DNA from: Bryobacterales bacterium
GTDB taxonomy: Bacteria > Acidobacteriota > Terriglobia > Bryobacterales > Bryobacteraceae
NCBI GenBank assembly: GCA_020847975.1
Contig: JADLBD010000230.1
Span: forward strand, 1-32,158
DNA length: 32,158 nt
Direction of reading: 5' to 3'
Under the pieces are notes generated by a model. That model made no database searches, had not been told where the DNA came from, and saw nothing but the letters and a program-made list of their open reading frames with translations. How positions within the stretch are numbered: the stretch's first letter is position 1; every line of letters starts with the position of its first letter. A program made the translations under genes and the position numbers. Positions 1 to 10,000 of the stretch are shown piece after piece.

Positions 1-258
1 GTACGGTTGCGGGCATGGATACGGTTGGAGGCGGTGGATCCGGATGACCACGCGCAGATGTGGCTCAGCGTGGACCGGGCGAGAGACAAGAAGGGTTTTT
101 TTGACAATATGAGCGACCGGCCGGTGAGGTCCGGGGATTGGACGATGTGCGAGATCCGTACCACAGTGGATGCGGACGCGACGTTCATCAAGTTCGGGGT
201 GATGTCTATCGGCCGCGGCCGCGTGTTTGTGGATGACGTCTCCTTCGAGGCGTTCTAG
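1..258 (+). CDS. C-terminal end of an unidentified protein with a carbohydrate-binding-like beta-sandwich tail (5' truncated)
   Basis: The reading frame is open from the first base of the window to the TAG at 256-258, so only about 85 C-terminal residues are seen and the start lies outside. The sequence alternates beta-strand-like segments (RAWIRLEAV, DWTMCEIRTTV, ATFIKFGVMSIG) and ends in GRVFVDDVSFE. This pattern of a jelly-roll or carbohydrate-binding-like module is often found at the ends of secreted hydrolases and peptidases of soil bacteria. No catalytic motif is visible, so the parent enzyme cannot be named. The next gene starts 50 bp downstream with its own strong ribosome binding site. 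Confidence 0.6.
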   Translation, partial: VRLRAWIRLEAVDPDDHAQMWLSVDRARDKKGFFDNMSDRPVRSGDWTMCEIRTTVDADATFIKFGVMSIGRGRVFVDDVSFEAF

Positions 259-308
259 CAGACGCGGAAACGGCGGGATTCAGAAGGAAGAAAAAGGAGG
301 AACGAGAA

Positions 309-1640
309 GTGTACTCATGGAGACCATTGACGGTTGTTGTTCTATTTGTGGCGTTTGGCCTTGCCGGGTTGTGCGAGACAAAGAAGAATTACAAGGACCG
401 GGCGGAGTTCGATCTCTACTCGGCGGTTGTGAAGGATTTCGAAACCAAGGACTATAAGAAGGCTCTTTCGGATCTGGATGTGTGGAACGAGAAGTATCCG
501 GAGTCGGATTTCAAAGATGACCGGCAGGTTTTGTATGTCCAAACCTATGCGGGCCTGAACGAGCAGGCGAAGGCGCTCGATGCGGGATCGGGCCTGCTCG
601 CCAAGGATCCGGCGAGTTTGTTCCGGACTGAGGCGGACCGCATCCGGCTGCTCTATGCTTTGGTGACCGCGGTGGAACACGTGGGTTCGCCCAGTGCTGA
701 GCAAGCGGCTACGGGGAACGAAGCGGCACGGCAGTTGGAGGCGATCAACAAGCCTCCGGCGGGGATGAGTGACGCGGACTGGCAGAAGGCGGAGAAGGGC
801 TTGAAGGCGGCGGCTCGCAGCGCACAGCTCTATCTCGCGTTGAATCCAGTCGCCAAGGCTTTGCAGGCCAAGGACTGCAAGGCTGCCGAAACGGAAGCGC
901 TCAAGGCGCAGGGGCAGTTTCCGGAAAGCGTGCAGGCGGCATGGTACCTGGGTTCGGCGCAGCTTTGCCTGTCGCGCACGGACCCTTCGAAAGCCTCTCC
1001 GGCTCTTTACGAGTTTGCCCGGGCTGCCGCGCTCGATCCGGTGAAAGGAATGGTGGATCCGAAATGGCAGCAGACGACAGTGGTTCCGTACCTCGAGAAA
1101 GCATACACGCAATATCACGGCGCTGATCCCGAGGGGCTGAACCAATTGAAGCAACTGGCCGTGAATTCGCCTCAACCTCCGGAGGGTTTCGCCGTGAAGT
1201 CGGGGGCTCAGGTGGCCGAGGCGAAGCAGGCGGATCTCGAAAGCAAGCATCCCGAATACGCACTGTGGCTGAAAATCAGGTCCGCGCTGACAGCGAGCGA
1301 CGGCGAGCAGTACTTCGCCACTGGGATGAAGGGGGCCGCGATTCCACGGCTCGAGGGAGTGCTGGCCGGCGCCACGCCGGCGTGTAATCCGAAGGAACTG
1401 TTGGTGGCGGTTCCGAAGCCTGGCTCGGCGTCGGGTAACGCCGAAATTGTTCTGGAACTCGACAAGCCGCTTCACGGAAAGCCTGAACTCAATATGCCGT
1501 TGAGCTGGGAGGGCGTGGCCAGCAGTTTTGACAAGGAGCCGTTCCGGCTGACCATGCAAACGGACGAGGGCAAGATCAGCGGGCTGAAGAGCGTGGCGTG
1601 CGGCGTTGCACCGCGACGGAGGCGAATCTCGAAGCGATAG
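309..1640 (+). CDS. Exported TPR-like protein of unknown function
   Basis: A GTG start at 309 is preceded by AAAGGAGG at 293-300, which fixes the start. The 443-residue product opens with a hydrophobic signal segment (TVVVLFVAFGLAGLC). The cysteine hints at a lipoprotein, but Leu at -1 makes the lipobox atypical. The body is mostly helical, with TPR-like repeats (FETKDYKKALSDLDVWNEKYP; KAAETEALKAQGQFPESVQAAWYLGSAQLCL), suggesting a periplasmic scaffold. An internal segment (PPAGMSDADWQKAEKGLKAAA) resembles NPAMTDEQWAAAKKDFEGQ in the TPR protein at the right edge, so the two appear paralogous. The last ten residues are very basic (PRRRRISKR) and unlike the rest, so a late frameshift is possible. 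Specific function unknown. Confidence 0.8.
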   Translation: MYSWRPLTVVVLFVAFGLAGLCETKKNYKDRAEFDLYSAVVKDFETKDYKKALSDLDVWNEKYPESDFKDDRQVLYVQTYAGLNEQAKALDAGSGLLAKDPASLFRTEADRIRLLYALVTAVEHVGSPSAEQAATGNEAARQLEAINKPPAGMSDADWQKAEKGLKAAARSAQLYLALNPVAKALQAKDCKAAETEALKAQGQFPESVQAAWYLGSAQLCLSRTDPSKASPALYEFARAAALDPVKGMVDPKWQQTTVVPYLEKAYTQYHGADPEGLNQLKQLAVNSPQPPEGFAVKSGAQVAEAKQADLESKHPEYALWLKIRSALTASDGEQYFATGMKGAAIPRLEGVLAGATPACNPKELLVAVPKPGSASGNAEIVLELDKPLHGKPELNMPLSWEGVASSFDKEPFRLTMQTDEGKISGLKSVACGVAPRRRRISKR

Positions 1641-1731
1641 CCGGTTCGGGATGGAAATTGTTTCCGGCAATCGCTTTCAAAATTACAGCTTTCCGCGGGT
1701 GAGGCGGTTCTAACTGCTTGCTAACACGTTG

Positions 1732-1748
1732 TTGGTATGCCGTTTGCA
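1732..1748 (+). promoter_or_regulatory. Candidate sigma-54 (RpoN) promoter for the OmpA-TPR-TamB/Omp85 cassette
   Basis: The sequence TTGGTATGCCGTTTGCA carries GG at 1734-1735 and GC at 1746-1747 with exactly ten bases between. It matches the -24/-12 consensus (TTGGCACG-N4-TTGCA) at all but two specified positions. Transcription would start near 1759, about 29 nt before the OmpA start codon. Known sigma-54 promoters need an enhancer-binding activator; no activator gene is in the window. Confidence 0.6.
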
Positions 1749-1755
1749 TTACCTC

Positions 1756-1775
1756 GTGTGAAATGAATTTCACAC
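1756..1775. promoter_or_regulatory. Perfect 20-bp palindrome at the predicted transcript start
   Basis: GTGTGAAATGAATTTCACAC has 9-bp arms around a central GA and lies 12 bp before the ATG at 1788. As DNA it could be an operator for a dimeric regulator. As RNA it would form an 8-bp stem with a UGAA loop at the extreme 5' end of the message, in the position of 5' stabilising hairpins of some outer-membrane-protein mRNAs. It overlaps the start site predicted from the sigma-54 promoter. It also sits where a ribosome binding site would be, and no good Shine-Dalgarno is visible. Confidence 0.6.
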
Positions 1776-1787
1776 CGGAATGTCTAT

Positions 1788-3404
1788 ATGGTGATGAGAC
1801 ACTGGATGCAAGCGATTAGTCTACTTGGAGCCTTCTCCGTAGCCATGGCGCAGGTTCCCAACCCGACGGAAACCAATCAGCCGGTGAACGCGAAGGGGCC
1901 GATGCCCTCTTACCAGGTGACGGTGGTGTCGCGCTCCATCAAAGCGATCAATTTCCATCACAGGCAGGGTTCCACGGTCGTGGGTCTGCAAGGAACCGCA
2001 CTCGAGCCGGCAGCCAGGGGCGAAGCAAAGGTCGAGAGCAATACCGGCGCGACGCGGCTGAAAATCCATGTGGAGAAGATGCTGTTGCCGTGGAGTGCCG
2101 GCGAAGGTTTCCTCACCTATGTCGTGTGGGCCATCACTCCCGAGGGCCGCGCGGAGAACCTGGGAGAACTCATGCTCGATGGGGACCATGCGAACCTGAC
2201 CACGGCGACGGATCTGCAAACCTTCGGGCTGGTGGTGACCGCCGAGCCGTACTACGCGGTAACGCAGCCGAGCGATGTGGTGGTGATGGAGGGGATCATC
2301 AAACCGGACACGACCGGGACCATTACTCCCATCGACGCAAAGTATGAGCTGCTGCCGCGCGGTATGTACCTGGCGAAATTGCCGGCCGGCGACCGTGTTC
2401 GCTTGAACGAAGCCAAGGATATTCCCATAGACTTGCTCGAAGCGCGTCAGGCGATGGCCATCGCACGCTCTGCGCAAGCGGCGAAGTACGCTCCGGACAC
2501 GCTGCACAAAGCGGAGGTGGATCTGCGGAATGCGGAAGCATTCCTGCGGTCTCACGGCAGTGCGAAGAAGATCCAGACCCTTGCCCGTAACGTGACACAA
2601 CTGGCCGAGGATGCGCGGCTCATTTCCGATAAACGGATGGAAGAAGAGAAGCTGGAAGCCCAACGCCGCGCCGCGCAGGATCAACTGGCGGCGGCGAAAT
2701 CCGCGGCCGAGAAGGAGGCTCGGGAGCGGGCGCTGGCCGAGGCGAACAAACGGTTGGCTGAAGAGCAGGCGCGCAATGCGCAGTTGAAGGCGGAACGGGA
2801 GGAGGACGAGCGGCGCGAGGCGGAACGGGCCAGGGCGGAAGCGCAAGCAGAGCAGGCGCGGTTACGCACCGCGGCGCAGAAGGCGGAGATCGAAGCCCGT
2901 TACGCGAATGAAGCGCGGCAGAAGGCCGAACAGGAAAGACGCAAAGCACGCGAGGAGTTGCGCCGCGAATTGAACACCGTACTCGCGACGCGCGAAACAG
3001 CGCGCGGGCTGATCATGAGCATGCCGGACGTATTGTTTGATTTCGGCAAATACACGCTGCGGCAAGGGGCGCGCGAAAAACTGGCGAAGATCTCCGGCAT
3101 CCTGTTAAGCCACCCGGATTTGAAGATCGAGGTGGATGGCTACACCGACAACATTGGAAGCGAAAGTTTCAATCAAACGCTATCCGACGAGCGCGCCGAA
3201 AGCGTTCGCACGTACCTGGTTGACCAGGGAGTGGCGTCTGATCATATAACCGCGCGGGGATTCGGAGAATCAGACCCGGTTGCCGGCAACTCGACCGCGG
3301 TTGGACGCCAGAAGAACCGGCGTGTTGAACTGGTAGTAAACGGCGAGTCGATCACTCCAATTGGAGAACCAACGCCGGACAGTGGCGGAGGCGAAGGGCA
3401 ATAG
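1788..3404 (+). CDS. OmpA-family peptidoglycan-binding protein with a long coiled coil
   Basis: The 538-residue product starts with a signal peptide (about 1-21, ending SVAMA|Q). A beta-rich N-terminal region (about 35-175) resembles no domain I can name. A helical segment (about 215-285) leads into a charged Ala/Glu/Arg coiled coil (about 285-400). The C-terminal OmpA domain (about 408-520) has VLFDFGKYTLR, the diaminopimelate-contact region DGYTDNIGSESFN and the conserved arginine in NRRVELV. The protein probably anchors an outer-membrane or periplasmic assembly to peptidoglycan. ATG 1788 was taken; ATG 1794 in the same frame is equally possible. A TPR gene follows after 21 bp and the TamB/Omp85 fusion after that, pointing to a shared envelope role. 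Confidence 0.88.
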   Translation: MVMRHWMQAISLLGAFSVAMAQVPNPTETNQPVNAKGPMPSYQVTVVSRSIKAINFHHRQGSTVVGLQGTALEPAARGEAKVESNTGATRLKIHVEKMLLPWSAGEGFLTYVVWAITPEGRAENLGELMLDGDHANLTTATDLQTFGLVVTAEPYYAVTQPSDVVVMEGIIKPDTTGTITPIDAKYELLPRGMYLAKLPAGDRVRLNEAKDIPIDLLEARQAMAIARSAQAAKYAPDTLHKAEVDLRNAEAFLRSHGSAKKIQTLARNVTQLAEDARLISDKRMEEEKLEAQRRAAQDQLAAAKSAAEKEARERALAEANKRLAEEQARNAQLKAEREEDERREAERARAEAQAEQARLRTAAQKAEIEARYANEARQKAEQERRKAREELRRELNTVLATRETARGLIMSMPDVLFDFGKYTLRQGAREKLAKISGILLSHPDLKIEVDGYTDNIGSESFNQTLSDERAESVRTYLVDQGVASDHITARGFGESDPVAGNSTAVGRQKNRRVELVVNGESITPIGEPTPDSGGGEGQ

Positions 3405-3425
3405 ACGCCATACAGGAGGTGCACA

Positions 3426-4028
3426 TTGGGCTACAAAGTTACGGTGCTGGTAGCCGCATTCGCGGCCATCTCTTTCGGACAAAGCCTCGAAGAAGGCATC
3501 GAACAGTTGCATGCCGCCAAGAGTGCGGAGGCGGCTGCCACACTCCGTTCCGCTATGGAGCAGGACCCAACCAGCGGACGTGCCCGCTATTACCTGGTGC
3601 AGGCCCTGATAGACGACAAGAAGATGGACGAAGCTACGAAGGTCCTGGCCGATGTTCCGAACGAGTGTAAAGACAGCGACTATCTGGAGTTGGCCAGAGC
3701 GTGGGTGGCCATTCACTCCAAGCAATACGAGGGCGCCCAGAAGTCGGTGGAGAAGGCCCTCGATATGAATGCCGACAATCCTGAGTTGCCGTACGTTCGC
3801 GGTGTGCTCGAGTTGACGCAGAAGAATTATTCCGCGGCTGCCGCGGATCTCGAGCGCGCGGCGGAGATCACCCCCGCGAACGCGAATGCGCATTACTACG
3901 CCGGACTTGCGTACAACGGACTGAAGAAGCCCGACAAGATGGTGAATCAGTTCCAGACCTTCCTCAAGCTGGCGCCTGATTCGCCGAACGCGGCGAAAGT
4001 GCGGTCGCTGCTGAGAGCCGTCAGGTAG
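3426..4028 (+). CDS. Small exported TPR protein
   Basis: TTG at 3426 is the start, supported by AGGAGG at 3414-3419. The 200-residue product begins with a signal peptide (VTVLVAAFAAISFG|Q). It then consists almost wholly of four to five TPR-type helical pairs, such as NAHYYAGLAYNGLKKPDKMVNQFQTFLKLAPDSP. TPR proteins serve as protein-binding scaffolds. Its place between an OmpA-type anchor and a TamB/Omp85 fusion, with gaps of 21 and 12 bp, suggests that it works in the periplasm with one or both, for example as a BamD-like accessory. That role is inference; the family alone does not show it. Confidence 0.85.
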   Translation: MGYKVTVLVAAFAAISFGQSLEEGIEQLHAAKSAEAAATLRSAMEQDPTSGRARYYLVQALIDDKKMDEATKVLADVPNECKDSDYLELARAWVAIHSKQYEGAQKSVEKALDMNADNPELPYVRGVLELTQKNYSAAAADLERAAEITPANANAHYYAGLAYNGLKKPDKMVNQFQTFLKLAPDSPNAAKVRSLLRAVR

Positions 4029-4040
4029 CCGCGGACGCTT

Positions 4041-7000
4041 GTGCGCAAGGTCAAGTGGATCGCCGGTTCGCTGCTTGTTCTGATTGTGCTGTTCGCGGTG
4101 TGCATCCGCCTGCTGGAATCCGCGCGCGTGCAGCGCCTGGTGGCCGATGAGCTGATTTCCGCTCTTCGACAACAGGGCATGCAACTGGAGTTGAAGTCGC
4201 TCGACTACAGTATTCTCCGCATGTGCGCTGTCGCCACCGGGGTCACGATCCGATCGAGCGCTGCGCCGGCGCTGCCGCCCATTGCTTCGGCGGAGCGTGT
4301 GCAGTTGCGGATGGATGCCGCACGCCTGTTGCGCGGCTCTTACTGGATCGAGTCTGCGGTGGTGGATGGGCCTAAGGTCCGCCTGGTAGTGAAGGCAGGA
4401 GGAGGCGATAACATCCCAAGGCTTCCACCTCGAGACCCACAAGCAAAGCCCGCCGATGTTCTCATTCAGTCCCTGACAGTGAAGGGTGGATCGCTGCAAG
4501 TGGACGATGAGGAGCACCGGGTTACGGTCAGCCTTCCCGTGTGGGACGCGGAGGCACACGGCGACCCGTCGACTCTGGCTCACGAGATCCAACTCTCCAC
4601 GCGGCGGGCGGGTGAATTGAGGTATCAAGGCCGGGGCGAGGCACTGGCAGGTCTTACGGCGCGTGTGCTGGCACGCAAGGACGGCGTGGTAATCCGCGCT
4701 GTCAATCTTCAGGCAGGCAACGCGGAGTTGAAGGTAGCGGGAACCGTGCAGCCGCTCTCCGCCCCGCTACTGAATCTGAGCATCGAGGCCACGGCAGCCA
4801 TCGGCCCGCTTGCGCGTTTCGCCGGGCTCGGACAAAAACTTGCGGGCAGCGCGCAAACGCGACTCACGGTCACTGGACCGGTGGCGCAACCCGTTGTGCA
4901 AGGCTCGTTGAGCGCTTCGGAGTTCGTATACGATCCGTACCTGAGAGGCGTGAACTTCGCCGCCGGATTACGCTACGATGGCGCACCCGGGCGCGTTCGA
5001 ATCAGCTCATTCGAGGCGCGATCTCCCGCGCTCGCGCTGAGCGGCAACGCCGATCTTGCTCTGACCCAAGGCGCCAGCCGGGCGTCGATTCATCTCTCTC
5101 GCGCCAATTTGGGTGAACTCACGGCCAGGCTTTCCAAAGTGAGGATCGCCGGGAACGCGCAGGGCGATCTGCATGCTTCCTGGGAAGGGCTGGCCGCGGA
5201 AAGAGCTTCCGGCGAGGGCACGTTTTCCCTTCAGCGTGGGGCGCTTGCGCAAGACACAGTGCCGGTATCCGGAGCCGTGCACGTGAAGGCCCGGCAAGGC
5301 GCGATCGAACTGGCAATCGCTCCGCTTGAAATGTTCGGGGCTCAACTCAACGGTTCGGCCGCCCTCGATGCACGGAGGCGCCTGAGCGGACATGTCACGG
5401 CGGCCGTGCCGGACCTTGCAAAAACAAGATCGGACTGGAATGTTTTTTCAGGCAAGGACCTGGACGTTCCCGTTGCCGGTCCGGCGGAACTGACGGCGGA
5501 CCTTGCCGGGACGCTGGAGGCTCCCGAGGCGGCCGTAGCTCTCTCTGCGCCGAGGACGGCTATCGGCAGGCTGCGGGATGTCGCCCTGCGCCTGAGCGCG
5601 ACTTACTCTCCGCAATCGGTACGCGTGAGTGAAGCGGAAACAAGCTGGCATGGCCAGTCCATTCGAGGGCAAGGCTCGATCGGCTTTGGCGGAGAATCCC
5701 CTTCGCTCGACTTCCACCTGCGCCTGCACAACGCCTCGCTCGAAAGTATTCTCGCCGGCGCCGGCCGCTCCGATATTCCTCTTCGAGGAGCGCTCGAAGG
5801 GGAGGCGGATGTCAGCGGCACCGTTTCGAAGCCACAGGGTACGGCGATGCTTTACGCGACGTATCTTTCAGCGTATGGGGAGGCATTCGGCAAGGCTTCT
5901 CTGCGGGCGCGCGCCGATGGCGGAACCGCGCGTATCGAGCAGTTGCGGCTTGACAAGGCCCCCGGGCAGACCCTGGAGGCAAACGGCATCTACGATCTGT
6001 CCACGCGCCGCATGTCATTTACGGCCACGGGCAGGAATCTGGTTCTCGAGCACCTCGCGGCTATCGGTGGAAAGCCCTTGCAGGCAACCATGGACCTGAC
6101 GGCTACCGGCAGCGGGACAATTGACAATCCGGAAGGCGCGTCGCAACTCAGAATCCGGAAGGCTCGATACGGTGGCGACCTGATCGGCTCGATCGATGTT
6201 CAACTCACCGCGGCGAACCACCAACTCAGCGCTACGCTGGATTCACCTGATTTCCGTCTTCACGCCGAAGCAGCCGCGGGGACGGACAGCCCTTATCCGG
6301 CAAGATTCGAGGTCCAGGCGCGCGGCACGGAGATCGGAAAACTGCCTCTGCATATTCAGGAGCCATTGAAGGGAACGCTCCAGGGCGTCGTCCGCGGTTC
6401 CGGCAATCTCGCGGATTGGCAGAATGGCACGGCCAGCGCGGAATTCGACACGCTGGCTCTCGAGGTTCGCGGCCAGAAAGTGCGTAACGATGGTCCGCTC
6501 CAGTTCTCTTACCGCAACGGCACTCTTCAGGCGGCGCATGCCGTGCTCGTCTCCTCGCAATCGCGGCTCGAACTGGCGGGTGCTTTCCCCTCGCAACTGC
6601 ACGTGAAAGGGTCCGTCGATCTTGACACCGTGAGTGCTTTGCTTCCTGAGCAAAAGGCGAAGGCGAGCGGGCAATTGACGGTCGACGGCGATTTGCTTGG
6701 CACGTGGAAGAAACTCGACGCGGCGATGCGATTCCAGGTCACGGACGCCAATCTCGATGTTGCCGGGATGCCGCCCGTCGCTCACCTGTCTCTGCAAGGC
6801 CAGATCCGCAACGGGACGGTGACCGGGGAACTTTCCGCCCAGTGGGCCTCGGGCCGGATCACGTCTTCCGGTGAAGTGCCGCTTGGTCTGTTCCCTCTGC
6901 CGGAGGAAATCGTGCGTAAAGAGGGGCCGGCCAACCTGTCACTTCAAGTCAAAGGCGTCAATCTCGCTTCGCTTCCCGGAGTGCCTTCCACACTGGGCGG

Positions 7001-10000
7001 CGTGGTTTCGCTGCGCCTTGATGCGGAAGCGCCGAAAGCCGATCTCGATTCGCTCACGGCGCACTTGCAGATTGACGAATTGCAACTCCGCAGCGGTGAC
7101 ATGCGCGTGCAACAGAGCGGGGTCTCCTCGATCCGCATCGAGCATCGAACCGCGCGGATCGAGCAGTTCAACCTTACCGGATCCGGCACGGATATCCGCT
7201 TGAGCGGCGCCGCCGGACTTTCCGGAGAGCAACCGCTGGATCTGAAGGCCGAGGGCAGCTTCAACGCCGCGATTGCCGCCGCTATGGCCGGTGGGATCAA
7301 ACTGCAAGGCCCCGCCCGTTTGCAACTGGTTGTTTCCGGCACCATCGCAAAACCCGGCATGAACGGTTTTGTCGAGACGGATAACGCTACATTGGCAATC
7401 CCTTCCCAAAAACTGGCCGTGGAGAATCTGAAGGCGCGGGTGGATATTGAGGGCACGCTCATCCGCCTGAGCAGACTTTCGGGAGTATTGAACGGCGGCG
7501 CGCTTACGGCCAGCGGGCGTGTGCGGTATCAGCAGGGCTTTCTGAACGACATCAACCTGGGCATGAAAGCCGGCAACGTCTATCTCGACTTTCCACAAGG
7601 TCTGAAAACCATTTCCAACGTGGATGTGAACCTGCACGGCACCAGCGACCGGATGGAAGTGAGCGGCCGGGTGACGGTTGAGGAGGGGTCCTACAAAGAG
7701 CCGCTGACCTTGCAGGGAGGCCTGCTGCAATACATCCGCTCCGGACAGGATGCGCGCGCGGGGGCCGCGGACGAAGAATCGCTGCTATCCAAGCTCGAAT
7801 TCCGCATCAACGTAAACACCGCGCAGCCTCTGCTCGTCGACAACAACATCGCCAAGGTAAACGTCTCGGCGCGGTTGAAACTGGTGGGCGATTATACGCG
7901 GCCAGGAATGACCGGGCGTATCACCATTGATGAGGGCGGCCAGTTGATGCTCAATGAGCGCAACTATTCCGTGGAGCGTGGAGTGATCACCTTCACGAAC
8001 GAACAGCGCATTGAACCATCGCTCGATATTCTGGCGCAGACGCAATTGAAAGACTATGACGTTTCCGTGCAAATCAGCGGCGGGGGCAGCGAGAGGATCA
8101 CGACCACGCTGACGTCCGACCCGCCGGCGCCTGAATCCGACATACTCGCCATGCTGCTTACGGGGCGTACCCTGGAACAGGTTCGCGGACATGAATCCGA
8201 AGTTGCCAAGGACCAGGTATTAAGCTACCTCGCCGGCAGCGCCAGCGCGTCGTTGACCAGCCAGTTGCAGAAAGTGACCGGCATCAGCGAGGTGCGCATC
8301 GAGCCGCAGTTGATTCAGGACGAAGCCAATCCCACGGCGCGTCTCACGATCGGCGAGGATATTACGCCGAAGCTGAGCCTGATTTACTCGATGAATCTCG
8401 CTGACAGCCGGGACCAGATCTACATTGCGCGATACGACATTACCCGGCGGTTTGTCACCCAACTTACTCGCCAGAGCGATAGCAGCTATCGCATGGAGTT
8501 ACGGCAGGACCTGCGCCTGGGCGGCAGGCGCCGCCGGACGAGCGCCGCCGACGAACGCATCGAGCGGCTCATCGGGAAAGTCCATTTCCTTGGGGAAGAT
8601 TACTTCGGCGAATCGAAGCTGCGCGATAAGTTCAAAGTGAAACCGGATCAGAAGTATGACTTTTTCAAGATCCGCAACGGGCTTGACCGGCTGGAGAAGA
8701 TGTACTCGAATGCCGGGTTGCTGGAATCGCGCGTGAGGCTCGAAAAGGAGACGCAGCCGAAGACAGTGGACCTCACGGTGAACATCACGGAAGGCCCGAA
8801 AGTGCAATTTGTCTACGAGGGATGGAGCGTTCCCGGGTCAGTGCAGGAGGCCGTGAAGAACGCATGGCGGGACGGGGCGTTTGACGAGCAGCGGATGGAG
8901 GATTCGAAGCGGCAGATTTTGGGGGCGCTGCTGAAGGACGGCCGCCTGGATGCGACTGTCGAGGCGACGGTGAGCATTCCGGAAAAAGGGGAGCGCAGGG
9001 TCCTTTTTGATATTCATCCGGGCGAGCGCTTCGCCAAGGTGGATTTAGCGTTTGACGGCGCGAAGGGAATCTCCGCGGATACGTTGAAAGAGCAGTTGGA
9101 GCGCGCCAGGCTGATGACGGCGCTCTACGTGGAACCGCGCAAGGCGACGGATGCGCTGGAGGCTTACTATCGACGGCAGGGTTATCTCGCGGCGTCCGTT
9201 TCCGTTCCGCGGATAGAAAAGAATACGGCAATGCACACGGCCCGCGTGGTGGTCCCAATCAAGGAAGGGCCGCTGTTTCACGTGGGGAACATCGAGTTCA
9301 GCGGCAATCACGCAATCTCCTCGAACACTCTGCGCAGCGCGCTTCCGCTTCATTCGGGCGACGTGTATCTCCCCAAGCTGCGCGAGGACGCCGCCGGCAA
9401 ACTGCGCGACCTTTACGGAGAAGAGGGATACAACCGCGCGGACATTACCTCTTCGCTCGATTTAGAGGCAGCCGCGGGCAAGGTAAACGTGAAGTTTGCT
9501 GTCACCGAAAACAAACAAGAGGTAATTGAAGACATTGTGGTGCGGGGGAACCGCTACACCAGCGCCAATCTGGTGCTTACACAGTTGCATCTCGCAAAGG
9601 GCGATCCCGTCGTTCTGAGCAGGATCGGGGCGGCGCGGCGGAACCTGTATAACACGGGCGCGTTCGCGTTGGTGGACGTCGAACGGGTTGCCGTGCCCGG
9701 CACTGCGGGAAACAATCAGCAGCCGGTTCGCCTGACTGTCCGCGTGCAGGAAATTCAGCCTTGGGAGATACGTTACGGCGGCTATTACGATACCGACCGG
9801 GGGCCCGGCGGCATTGTCGATGTCTCGAACCGTAATATGCTCGGAAGCGCGAGAGTGCTGGGCATGCGGTATCGCTATGACGCCGACTTGCATGAATTGC
9901 GCCCCTATTTCAGCCAGCCGTTGCTGAGGCGGTTCCCTCTACAAACCACTGCTTCGGGCTATCTGCGCAAGGAAATCATGCCAGGCTTCATTACAGACCG

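Noticed and set aside
1653..1665. GGAAA-TTG-TTTCC dyad downstream of the first TPR gene, considered as a terminator or activator site
   Set aside because: The arms are only 5 bp and AT-rich with no T-run; too weak to call.
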